A stretch of 6,334 bases of DNA from Flavobacteriales bacterium UBA972 (GTDB lineage: Bacteria; Bacteroidota; Bacteroidia; Flavobacteriales; Schleiferiaceae): contig DBBY01000012.1 of assembly GCA_002292855.1 (NCBI GenBank), positions 1 to 6,334 of the forward strand, in the 5' to 3' direction. A program made the translations under genes and the position numbers. Positions 1 through 6,017 of the stretch are shown here, in pieces (position 1 is the first letter of the stretch; the number at the start of each line of letters is the position of its first letter). Below the pieces are notes generated by a model. That model ran no database searches. It had not been told where the DNA came from and worked only from the letters and a program-made list of their open reading frames with translations.

Positions 1-198
1 AAGGTTAAAAACCGAGAAGTTAACGGAGTTATCAAACGCAGCGCCCCCTGAGAAGCAATCGCGATAGATGCGCAACCGCACCTCGTACTGGTTTGACCCA
101 ATGCAGGTGTAGGTTATCTCGCCTCCAACCAGGTGCGCTGCTTGAAGCGGATTCGCTAAAGCAATCGCAACCGCGAGTATCGCAAAGAATTTGCGCAT
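1..198 (-). CDS. Large secreted surface protein, HLVGGEITY type, N-terminal fragment (runs off left edge)
   Basis: Only the first 66 codons are in the window. They begin with ATG at 198-196 and stay open to base 1. Residues 1-20 (MRKFFAILAVAI...) form a signal peptide with a basic start, a hydrophobic core and an A-x-A type end before AHLVGGEI. The mature start, AHLVGGEITYTCIGSNQYEV, followed by RIYRDCFSGGAAFDN, is the hallmark opening of very long Bacteroidota extracellular proteins, which usually end in a gliding-motility-type (type B) sorting domain. That C-terminus lies outside the window, so T9SS export is inferred. The ATG shares one base with the TAA of the PorP/SprF gene upstream (TAATG), which points to co-transcription and translational coupling. 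Biological role unknown; adhesin-like surface proteins are common in this class. Confidence 0.85.
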   Translation of the reverse strand, partial: MRKFFAILAVAIALANPLQAAHLVGGEITYTCIGSNQYEVRLRIYRDCFSGGAAFDNSVNFSVFNL

Positions 199-1664
199 TA
201 CTGAATGACCTTTACCCACAGCTTGCCGCTGTATTGACCATTCAGGTTGCTTTCGCGGGCGGCAGAGGCCTCTTCGTAGCTGCCAAACTTGAGCAGATAG
301 ACATAAACCATGTTGTTCTTGGTATCGCGGAAGGTCCTTGACTGAACGCCCTGGGCCTTGAGCCGCTGAACCATCTTGTCGGCGTTTTCTTGCTCACCAT
401 AAACCCCTGCGGTAACATAGTAACCCACACTTCCCGGAGCTACATTGGTCGCGTAGGCTTCTTTGCTGTAGCCTTTGATGGCAGAAGATCCTGCGGATGC
501 GGCACCGGATTCTGAAGCCGAAGGAGCAGTAGAACCTTGGCTGGAACCCGACGCACGCACGCCGCCTCCCTGAACACCGGCTTGTTGAAGCTTTAGCGCC
601 GTTGCCTTGGCCAATTCTTCACTCTGCGCGGCTAGCTGCTTCTTGTTTGAAGCTTCTAGTTCTTCCTTAAACTCTTCAAATTTATCGTTGATGAGCTTCT
701 CGCCGTTTTGATCGGCTTGGCGCTGCTTGTCTTTAAGGCGCTTAATCTCCGCCTCGATGCGGTCGTTGCTCTTGTTGTCGCCAAAGCGGTAGGTCAAGAT
801 GAACTCATTGGACATGCCCAATGATGTGGCGTAGTCGTTGGTGCTGAAGTCGTGCGCGTAGCCCAAGGTCAGCAGAGGGGTTAGGTGCACACCAATCTGG
901 GCTGAAGCACCAAAATTGGAACGGAAGAGGGCCCCAACATAACCGTACTCCGTGACATTAAACATCATTCCCGCGTCGACCTGTGGCGTAACAAAATTGG
1001 CCGCACGAACTACCACTAAAGGAGAAAGCGTCATACGGTCCTTTTGAATCGGCAAATCGTATTGGGTTTGAACCACGTAGTGGCGAATCAAGTTGAAAGC
1101 CACCGGACCAGTGTAGTTATTGGAGTACGTAATGGCAGGAGCCAGAACCTGCGGAACCGAGAGACCGAGCTGGAAGTTCTCTACCTTCAAGTTGAGTCCG
1201 AGGTTGATGTCAAGCGTTCCATTGGTATTCGCCGGAAAAAGAAAAGGGTCTCCCTCGTTCTTCACCCGAATGCTTGCCATGTCAAAGGTGTTGTTCACAT
1301 AGCCCGCTCCGATTCCGAAACTCAAAACCGAATTCTCGGCGAGCTGAGCATGGTAGGCATAGTGGCCGTAAATACCCGAACGACGCACAATGTCGGTGGC
1401 GTCAGTAAAGGCATAGACGGAATACCCAATGCGCTCTTTGTTGTTGGCGCCGTTAAAGAGAAGCGCAGACGTTTCTGGAGCACCCTCCATACCCTGCCAC
1501 TGCTGGCGGTGGATGGTGACTAGCTCGCTGAAGCCTCGAGCCCCGCTGCGCGCAGGATTGACCATAGCAGGAGCAAAAAAGAGGTGGCTGTAGAGCGGGA
1601 TTTGCTGGGCTTGAATACTCAAGGAGAGGCTTGCAAGGGCCACAAAAAGCAATTTTGAATTCAT
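198..1664 (-). CDS. PorP/SprF-family type IX secretion outer-membrane protein with coiled coil and C-terminal SPOR domain
   Basis: 488 residues from ATG 1664. A GTG three codons upstream (1673) is a less likely start. Residues 1-20 are a signal peptide (MNSKLLFVALAS...QAQ). Residues 21 to about 296 are the PorP/SprF beta-barrel: the opening YSHLFFAPAMVNPARSG is the family signature, and the domain closes with alternating barrel strands (LTLGYAHDF, FILTYRFGDN). Residues about 302-361 are charged and heptad-like (RIEAEIKRLKDKQ...EEFKEELEASNKKQ), a probable coiled coil. Residues 362-409 are a Ser/Gly/Ala-rich linker. Residues 411-488 match a SPOR domain (GYYVTAGVYGEQENADKMV, then VYVYLLKFGSYEEASAA, ending LWVKVIQ), a fold known to bind septal or denuded peptidoglycan. 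Usual PorP/SprF proteins are about 300-350 residues and lack the last three parts. Known SprF is needed for secretion of the neighbouring adhesin SprB. Here the gene sits between two surface-protein genes, with 18 bases to the upstream one. The role is inferred from family and context. Confidence 0.88.
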   Translation of the reverse strand: MNSKLLFVALASLSLSIQAQQIPLYSHLFFAPAMVNPARSGARGFSELVTIHRQQWQGMEGAPETSALLFNGANNKERIGYSVYAFTDATDIVRRSGIYGHYAYHAQLAENSVLSFGIGAGYVNNTFDMASIRVKNEGDPFLFPANTNGTLDINLGLNLKVENFQLGLSVPQVLAPAITYSNNYTGPVAFNLIRHYVVQTQYDLPIQKDRMTLSPLVVVRAANFVTPQVDAGMMFNVTEYGYVGALFRSNFGASAQIGVHLTPLLTLGYAHDFSTNDYATSLGMSNEFILTYRFGDNKSNDRIEAEIKRLKDKQRQADQNGEKLINDKFEEFKEELEASNKKQLAAQSEELAKATALKLQQAGVQGGGVRASGSSQGSTAPSASESGAASAGSSAIKGYSKEAYATNVAPGSVGYYVTAGVYGEQENADKMVQRLKAQGVQSRTFRDTKNNMVYVYLLKFGSYEEASAARESNLNGQYSGKLWVKVIQ

Positions 1665-1682
1665 AATCTTCACTAAAAAAGG

Positions 1683-3737
1683 TTAAAGGCGTACCACGGT
1701 AATGGCACCACGGAATCGAACAACGTCGCTGCAGGTTAAAATATAGTAGTAGGTTCCGTCGGGCAGCGGATCTCCTCCATTGGAACGTCCGTCCCATCCC
1801 GAGATGTAGCGCTTCTGCTCAAAGGCCTTTGCACCCCACCGATCAAAAATCATAATGTCGCAGGAATCGGCACGGACCACTTCAGAGAGGTCAAAGAAGT
1901 CGTTAAAACCGTCTCCGTTGGGAGTTATAACGTTCATGATTCCCGAGAGGTCAGGAACCAAGGAGGCAGGATCAAACCAGTATACCATCATGGTATCGGT
2001 ATCAAAACAACCGTAGCTGTTGAGAACCTCCACCACATACATGGTGGTATCACGGGTAGGAACCGTCTGGGCATTGGGATTGTAGGGGTCGCTGAAGTAC
2101 GAAGGCACACTGGCGTACCAGTAGTAGACAGAACCTCCGGAGGCCGCCAACTGCACTGTGGTACCCGGTAAAATGGTCTGGTCGGGACCAGCGTTGGCAT
2201 TTACCGAGAAGAAGTAAATTTTTAGGGTGTCGTAGGACGTGCAGCCGTTGGAATTCGTACCAGCCACCGTGTAGGTTCCTGGGTTTTTGGCATAGAAAGA
2301 GGCTCCGCTGAAGCTGCCACCTGGGAAGGTCCAGAGGTAGCTCGTGCTGTTGCCGGTTGCGCCGACTAAAACGGAGTCGCCTGCACAGAGCGCAAGAGAG
2401 TCCGCTGGTGCAACATTAACCAGAGGCAATGCCACTACGGTAACCAATAGTTCACTGGTGGTATGCCTGCAGTAGTCGTTGTCAATGATGAGTCGATACT
2501 CTGCGTCGTCGGCTACAATAGCGGTAGACACGTTGAGCTTTGATCCCGTCTCGCCGGGAATGGCGGTCCAGTTGCCCGAGCCGGCAGGGAAGCGCACCTC
2601 CCATTGGTAGGTCCAATCGCTAGAAAATGCGATGGCTGCTAACTGCGTGGAGTCGTCGGCACAAATGGTTAGGTTTGCCTGAGGCTGGCCGGGCCAAGCG
2701 AGCGCCTGAATCTCGGTATCGGGCACAGAATCTACAAAGAGCCAAAAAGCCTCGCTCGTGTCGGGGCAGCCGCCGGGAAGCCAGGTGGTCTGCAGGTAGT
2801 ATACTCCGCCAGTAAAGGTTGAAAAAGTACGTTGGGTGCTGCCCAAAACCGGAACCGTGATGGCTTGCCCGAATGCATCGGTTGAATCGCGCAACCACTG
2901 GTAGAGCACCGAGGCGCCGGCTGCCGTCGTACTTGGGCCCTGCAGCTGAATCGTTTCTGTTTCGCAGAAGCCCACCGAGTCAATAGTAGCATCTGCATCT
3001 AAAACCTTGATGGTGGTCATGGACCCGGGAAGGTGGACTACCGCAGTGGATGGCGTGAACATGTTCACCACCGTGTCCTTAGACATCTTCGAACAGATTC
3101 CATTGCTGGTCTGCACCGAATAAGTTCCGGAATTAAACACGTCTAGATTGACGGAAGTTGCCCCGGGCAACAAAACGCCGTCTTTGAACCACTGGTAGCC
3201 ATTTTGACCGGGATTGGCCGTCATACGCACCGTGTCTCCCTCGCAAAATCCCCAATCCTTGACGCTGGTGTGCAGGTTGTTGAAGCCTCCCGCAATGGAG
3301 TTCACGGTAGCAGTCGGGCTGACATTGACCAACAGTTGAATCGTATCCGACCAGAGGGACGGCGACGAACTCTTCACAACAATACTATAAAATCCGCTCG
3401 TTGTAATGCTCTCGGGAACCATTACCCAGGCATACTTAGTACCTACCGAATTACTGTCTGTGCCCACGGGGAGTGGAAGAATGGACTGCCACTTCACAAT
3501 TTGCGCCGTGTCGGAGAGGGCCAGAGTGAAGGCACTTGGCGTTCCAGGGGCATAAAGCACCTTAAAGGAGTTGCTCGACCCCATCGAATTGCCTGCAATT
3601 TGGAGCTCCAAGCGCAGGGAGTCGCCCGTACACTTGGACAGGTTGGCGGTCTGAAGCAGCGAAAGAGTTTGGGCTTCGGCAGAAAAACCAAGAACCAGAG
3701 TGGTGATTAAACCGCCGACAAGGGCTCGAATATTCAT
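1683..3737 (-). CDS. Secreted multi-Ig-like protein with T9SS type B (gliding-motility-associated) C-terminal sorting domain
   Basis: 684 residues from ATG 3737. The frame is open to ATG 3782 (699 residues), with another ATG at 3749. I prefer 3737 because it begins a compact signal peptide (MNIRALVGGL...SAEAQ, residues 1-23) and because a candidate promoter box lies inside the longer version; however, 3782 has the better A at -3, so the start is open. The body holds about six Ig/PKD-like modules of 60-100 residues. Several open with a Cys-acidic motif (CTGDS 36, CEGDT 165, CETET 258, CADDS 359, CAGDS 451), contain a YQW or YLW core strand, and end with an aromatic strand and a second Cys (215, 324, 423, 499, 577). 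A further module starts NAGPDQTILPG (516). Residues about 595-684 are the type B sorting domain: ITPNGDGFNDFF, IFDRWG, WDGRSNGG and PDGTYYYIL. It is probably exported through the T9SS and displayed on the surface or released. Ligand unknown. It is the first gene of the minus-strand operon and the likely cargo of the PorP/SprF protein downstream. Confidence 0.88.
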   Translation of the reverse strand: MNIRALVGGLITTLVLGFSAEAQTLSLLQTANLSKCTGDSLRLELQIAGNSMGSSNSFKVLYAPGTPSAFTLALSDTAQIVKWQSILPLPVGTDSNSVGTKYAWVMVPESITTSGFYSIVVKSSSPSLWSDTIQLLVNVSPTATVNSIAGGFNNLHTSVKDWGFCEGDTVRMTANPGQNGYQWFKDGVLLPGATSVNLDVFNSGTYSVQTSNGICSKMSKDTVVNMFTPSTAVVHLPGSMTTIKVLDADATIDSVGFCETETIQLQGPSTTAAGASVLYQWLRDSTDAFGQAITVPVLGSTQRTFSTFTGGVYYLQTTWLPGGCPDTSEAFWLFVDSVPDTEIQALAWPGQPQANLTICADDSTQLAAIAFSSDWTYQWEVRFPAGSGNWTAIPGETGSKLNVSTAIVADDAEYRLIIDNDYCRHTTSELLVTVVALPLVNVAPADSLALCAGDSVLVGATGNSTSYLWTFPGGSFSGASFYAKNPGTYTVAGTNSNGCTSYDTLKIYFFSVNANAGPDQTILPGTTVQLAASGGSVYYWYASVPSYFSDPYNPNAQTVPTRDTTMYVVEVLNSYGCFDTDTMMVYWFDPASLVPDLSGIMNVITPNGDGFNDFFDLSEVVRADSCDIMIFDRWGAKAFEQKRYISGWDGRSNGGDPLPDGTYYYILTCSDVVRFRGAITVVRL

Positions 3738-3761
3738 AGGCGTCTGCATAGGATTAGGTTG

Positions 3762-3769
3762 CAAAAATA
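3762..3769 (-). promoter_or_regulatory. Candidate -7 promoter box (TATTTTTG) for the surface-protein operon
   Basis: On the minus strand this is TATTTTTG, a full match to the Bacteroidota -7 consensus TAnnTTTG. Transcription would start roughly 4-7 bases downstream, just before ATGs 3749 and 3737 and after ATG 3782. No clear -33 TTG/TTTG sits at the usual spacing, so this is a candidate only. Confidence 0.4.
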
Positions 3770-3860
3770 CGCCAACCCGCATGATTTATTGGCCAGACCC
3801 GAGAAAGGCAGCCTTCAATCGCTGCGCGAGGGCTTCGACTGAATGACCGACGGTAGGTGC

Positions 3861-3868
3861 TATTTTTG
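3861..3868 (+). promoter_or_regulatory. Candidate -7 promoter box (TATTTTTG) for dgkA and the GAF gene
   Basis: A full match to TAnnTTTG, ending five bases before the dgkA ATG at 3874. If used, the transcript would start at or next to the start codon, giving a leaderless or nearly leaderless mRNA. The -33 element is not evident (TTCG at 3834 is a weak match with a long spacer). It mirrors the identical box on the other strand. Confidence 0.4.
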
Positions 3869-3873
3869 GCTCC

Positions 3874-4230
3874 ATGCTCAAAGCCATATCTATCGCACTG
3901 CGTGGAATTGCAATTGCCTGGATGCAAGAACGCCACATGAAACTGCACAGCTTGGCGGCTGTAGTCGTGGCCCTGCTGGCCTGGTTTGCCGGCGTTGATG
4001 CAATTAGTTGGGCCGTCTTAATGCTTTGTGTCGGGCTCGTAGTCAGCCTCGAGCTTATGAATTCCGCGCTCGAACGACTGTCAAACAGGGTTACCATGGA
4101 AATTGATCCCCTGATTCGCGACGCTAAAGACATGTCTGCCGCTGCCGTACTTGCTGCCTCACTATTTGCCGCAATCGTAGGATTGATCCTACTCGGACCT
4201 CCCCTCTGGGATCGAATCATGGAACTATGA
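3874..4230 (+). CDS. dgkA: Diacylglycerol kinase family protein (DgkA; possibly undecaprenol kinase)
   Basis: An inner-membrane lipid kinase of 118 residues (E. coli DgkA has 122) that phosphorylates diacylglycerol or undecaprenol with ATP to recycle membrane lipid carriers. Three membrane segments are visible: residues about 27-41, 45-66 and 88-110. Active-site residues known from E. coli align well: Glu19 (in WMQERH), Glu60 and Asn63 (in LELMNSALE), Glu67 (catalytic base position), and Lys85-Asp86 (in RDAKDMSAAAV). The Asp four residues after the catalytic Glu in E. coli is Asn71 here. ATG 3874 is the only usual start, since the frame is closed by TGA at 3844-3846. Its stop overlaps the next gene's start (ATGA at 4227-4230), so the two are probably translated together. 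Whether the substrate is diacylglycerol or undecaprenol cannot be told from sequence. Confidence 0.92.
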   Translation: MLKAISIALRGIAIAWMQERHMKLHSLAAVVVALLAWFAGVDAISWAVLMLCVGLVVSLELMNSALERLSNRVTMEIDPLIRDAKDMSAAAVLAASLFAAIVGLILLGPPLWDRIMEL

Positions 4231-4703
4231 ACACGGATCTTCATTTTAACCAATGGCAGAAAACTGCCCTAACGCTGCTGCAATCTCAGGGCTGGAGTGG
4301 AATTGCGGCAGTTTGCGAGCTGCTTCGCGCTGAAGTTCCTCACTACCATTGGGTTGGGATTTATTGGATGAATACGGCGGAGCAGGCTCTGCACCTCGGG
4401 CCCTTTGCCGGAGCGGCGACGGACCATACTCGAATCCCCTACGGCCGAGGCATTTGCGGTCAGGTTGCGCTAAGCGGCGAAGTATTTGAAGTTCCCGACG
4501 TTTGGGCTCAAGACAACTACCTCGCCTGCTCGATGGAAACCAAGGCAGAACTCGTGGTTCCCATACATTCCCAAGGCCGGCTAATTGGGCAGATTGACAT
4601 TGACAGCCACGATCACAATCCCTTTGGCCCCGAGGATACCGCCCTACTGCGCAGCATCGCTGAGGCCATTGGCGCCATGCCCGAAGCGGAATTTATTGGT
4701 TGA
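4227..4703 (+). CDS. GAF-domain protein, free methionine-(R)-sulfoxide reductase (fRMsr/MsrC-like) family
   Basis: A single-GAF cytoplasmic protein of 158 residues. fRMsr enzymes reduce free methionine-R-sulfoxide with thioredoxin. Family motifs in order: HWVGIYW (41-47), LGPFAG (57-62), RIPYGRGICG (69-78), YLACSMETKAEL (98-109) and GQIDIDS (121-127). By alignment from memory to bacterial fRMsr, Trp42, Glu108, Asp124 and Asp126 occupy the substrate-binding positions. Cys101 is at the catalytic position and Cys77 at the second conserved Cys. The third conserved Cys, in the usual ACVRI/ACTRI motif, is His67 here (DHTRI). A subfamily with this change exists as I recall it, so reductase activity is likely but not certain; a purely ligand-binding GAF protein is the alternative. 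It starts inside the dgkA stop codon and its last 11 bases overlap the end of the convergent permease gene. Confidence 0.8.
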   Translation: MNTDLHFNQWQKTALTLLQSQGWSGIAAVCELLRAEVPHYHWVGIYWMNTAEQALHLGPFAGAATDHTRIPYGRGICGQVALSGEVFEVPDVWAQDNYLACSMETKAELVVPIHSQGRLIGQIDIDSHDHNPFGPEDTALLRSIAEAIGAMPEAEFIG

Positions 4704-5943
4704 ATCGTATGGCCTCGACCGGATCGAGCCGGGCAGCCATCTCGGCGGGAGCATAGCCCGCCACCAAACCGATCACGGCAGAAAGCCCGATGCCGGTAAG
4801 TACGTTTTGGACCGAAAGTCCCAAATCAAAATCAGAAATTTGGGCGCCAACCGCAATTAAAGCGGCGGCAAGAGCAAGTCCGATAAGCCCACCCACGAGA
4901 CTGAGCATCACGCTCTCCAGCAGAAACTGCGCTACAATGAATCCGCGCTTTGCACCCAAAGCCTTCTGGATCCCGATTTGCCCAGTGCGTTCGCGCACGC
5001 TGACAAACATGATGTTGGCAATGCCAAAACCCCCTACCAAAATGCTGAAGCCGCCAATGACCGTACCCGCAAGGCCTATGATGCCAAACATTTGGTCGAG
5101 GCCGGAACTCAGGGTCGAAGACTCGTTCAGGGCAAAAGAATCGTCGGAAGAAGGGGCCTGGCGTCGAATTTTGCGCATCATAAAACGGAGTTGGTCCGTG
5201 AGTTCATCAGTGCTGACCCCCTCGGCAGCGCGCACCTGAATGGCGGACCCTTCAAGATTATCGCCAATGTGCGACACAATCCACTGTGCGGGCACCACCA
5301 CGCGGGTGTCGTGGGAGCCGCCAACTAAGGAACTACCCTCTCGCTCCAGAATTCCAATAACCTGAAAGTCACTGCCCAGCATGCGAACACTGCTGCCTAC
5401 CGCGTCAAGCCCGAGCACAAGGCCGTCGGCAATATCAGCCCCAATGAGGCAGCCGGGCAGTCCGCTCCGAAGTTCCCGATCGGTGAAGTAGCGTCCGCCC
5501 GAAAACTTGAGGTTGTTGAGTTGGGCGTAGTCGTAGGTTATACCTCGGACTTCAACCTGCTCTACGCTCGAATTAGCCCGCGTGACGGTAGCAGAGGTTC
5601 CGTTGGTCAGCACTATGGCGTCGGAGCCACGCACCCCATAATCAGAGAGACGCTGGTAGTCTTCGTAGCTGACGTCAGGACGTTGAAAGTACTTCCACCA
5701 AGGGTACTCGCCCCCGCCCCCGCCCCAGGGCCATTTTTGCACGTAGACTACGTTGGTGCCTAGGCCCTGAACGCTTTGGCGAATGCTGCGCTCCAAGCTG
5801 TCGACCACGGCATAAACCGAAATGATAGAAAAAATTCCGACCGCGATTCCAAGTAGGGAGAGCGTAGTCCGCAAAAGATTGGAAGTCATTGCATTCCAAG
5901 CCAAACGACCGGATTCCCAGAGGATAAAAAATAGGGCTCGCAC
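4693..5943 (-). CDS. ABC transporter permease, MacB/FtsX type
   Basis: 416 residues from GTG 5943. Residues about 26-48 are the first membrane helix after a short amphipathic start (RLAWNAMTSNLLRTTLSLLG). Residues 50 to about 280 are the periplasmic MacB-type core domain. Residues about 284-410 are the FtsX domain with three helices (about 284-312, 337-366, 378-397), the cytoplasmic coupling stretch VRERTGQIGIQKALGAKR (316-333), and the family ending GYAPAEMAARLDPVEAIRF. Such permeases work with a LolD/MacB-like ATPase in mechanotransmission, export or lipoprotein release; no ATPase gene is in the window, so the substrate is unknown. An unusual Trp/Gly segment, KWPWGGGGGEYPWWKY (70-85), follows the first helix. 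GTG is chosen because the frame is closed just upstream by TAA, and the next ATG (5889) would remove the amphipathic start that relatives share. It lies divergent from purH and convergent with the GAF gene. Confidence 0.9.
   Translation of the reverse strand: MRALFFILWESGRLAWNAMTSNLLRTTLSLLGIAVGIFSIISVYAVVDSLERSIRQSVQGLGTNVVYVQKWPWGGGGGEYPWWKYFQRPDVSYEDYQRLSDYGVRGSDAIVLTNGTSATVTRANSSVEQVEVRGITYDYAQLNNLKFSGGRYFTDRELRSGLPGCLIGADIADGLVLGLDAVGSSVRMLGSDFQVIGILEREGSSLVGGSHDTRVVVPAQWIVSHIGDNLEGSAIQVRAAEGVSTDELTDQLRFMMRKIRRQAPSSDDSFALNESSTLSSGLDQMFGIIGLAGTVIGGFSILVGGFGIANIMFVSVRERTGQIGIQKALGAKRGFIVAQFLLESVMLSLVGGLIGLALAAALIAVGAQISDFDLGLSVQNVLTGIGLSAVIGLVAGYAPAEMAARLDPVEAIRFNQ
5710..5726. repeat. GCCCCC hexanucleotide tandem repeat inside the permease gene
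   Basis: The plus strand shows just under three tandem copies of GCCCCC. On the coding (minus) strand this is a G-rich run that encodes part of a five-glycine stretch (residues 74-78). Each gained or lost unit would change the protein by two glycines without a frameshift. It is short and may not vary. Confidence 0.6.
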
Positions 5944-5980
5944 AGCCGCAATTTAGTCAAAGTTCATGCCATGTTCTCCG

Positions 5981-5988
5981 TACTTTTA
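5981..5988 (+). promoter_or_regulatory. Weak candidate -7 promoter box for purH
   Basis: TACTTTTA differs from TAnnTTTG only at the last base. It lies 29 bases before the proposed purH start, in the 74-base gap between purH and the divergent permease gene. No -33 element was recognised. This is the best match seen on the plus strand in that gap. Confidence 0.2.
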
Positions 5989-6017
5989 CAGCCAGTATTT
6001 CTCTAATTATTGATGCT

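Noticed and set aside
93..341. An 82-codon plus-strand open frame
   Set aside because: It is antisense to the SPOR domain and the start of the HLVGGEITY gene, both recognised on the minus strand.
1044..1523. A 159-codon plus-strand open frame
   Set aside because: It is antisense to the PorP/SprF barrel and its translation shows no domain or signal.
3786..4253. A 155-codon minus-strand open frame across dgkA, ending in a protein-like tail (EALAQRLKAAFLGSGQ) just before ATG 3782
   Set aside because: It lies fully antisense to dgkA, whose family motifs are clear. The rest of its translation is low-complexity and matches no family I recognise. The tail may be chance.
5889..5943. ATG at 5889 as the permease start, with TATTTTTT (5933-5926, minus) as its promoter
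   Set aside because: It would remove the amphipathic segment shared by relatives. The box misses the final G, and the TTTG upstream is spaced 24 bases away, longer than usual.
5944..6017. A possible riboswitch or attenuator upstream of purH
   Set aside because: The 74-base gap is too short, and I see no strong hairpin or known purine-riboswitch core in it.
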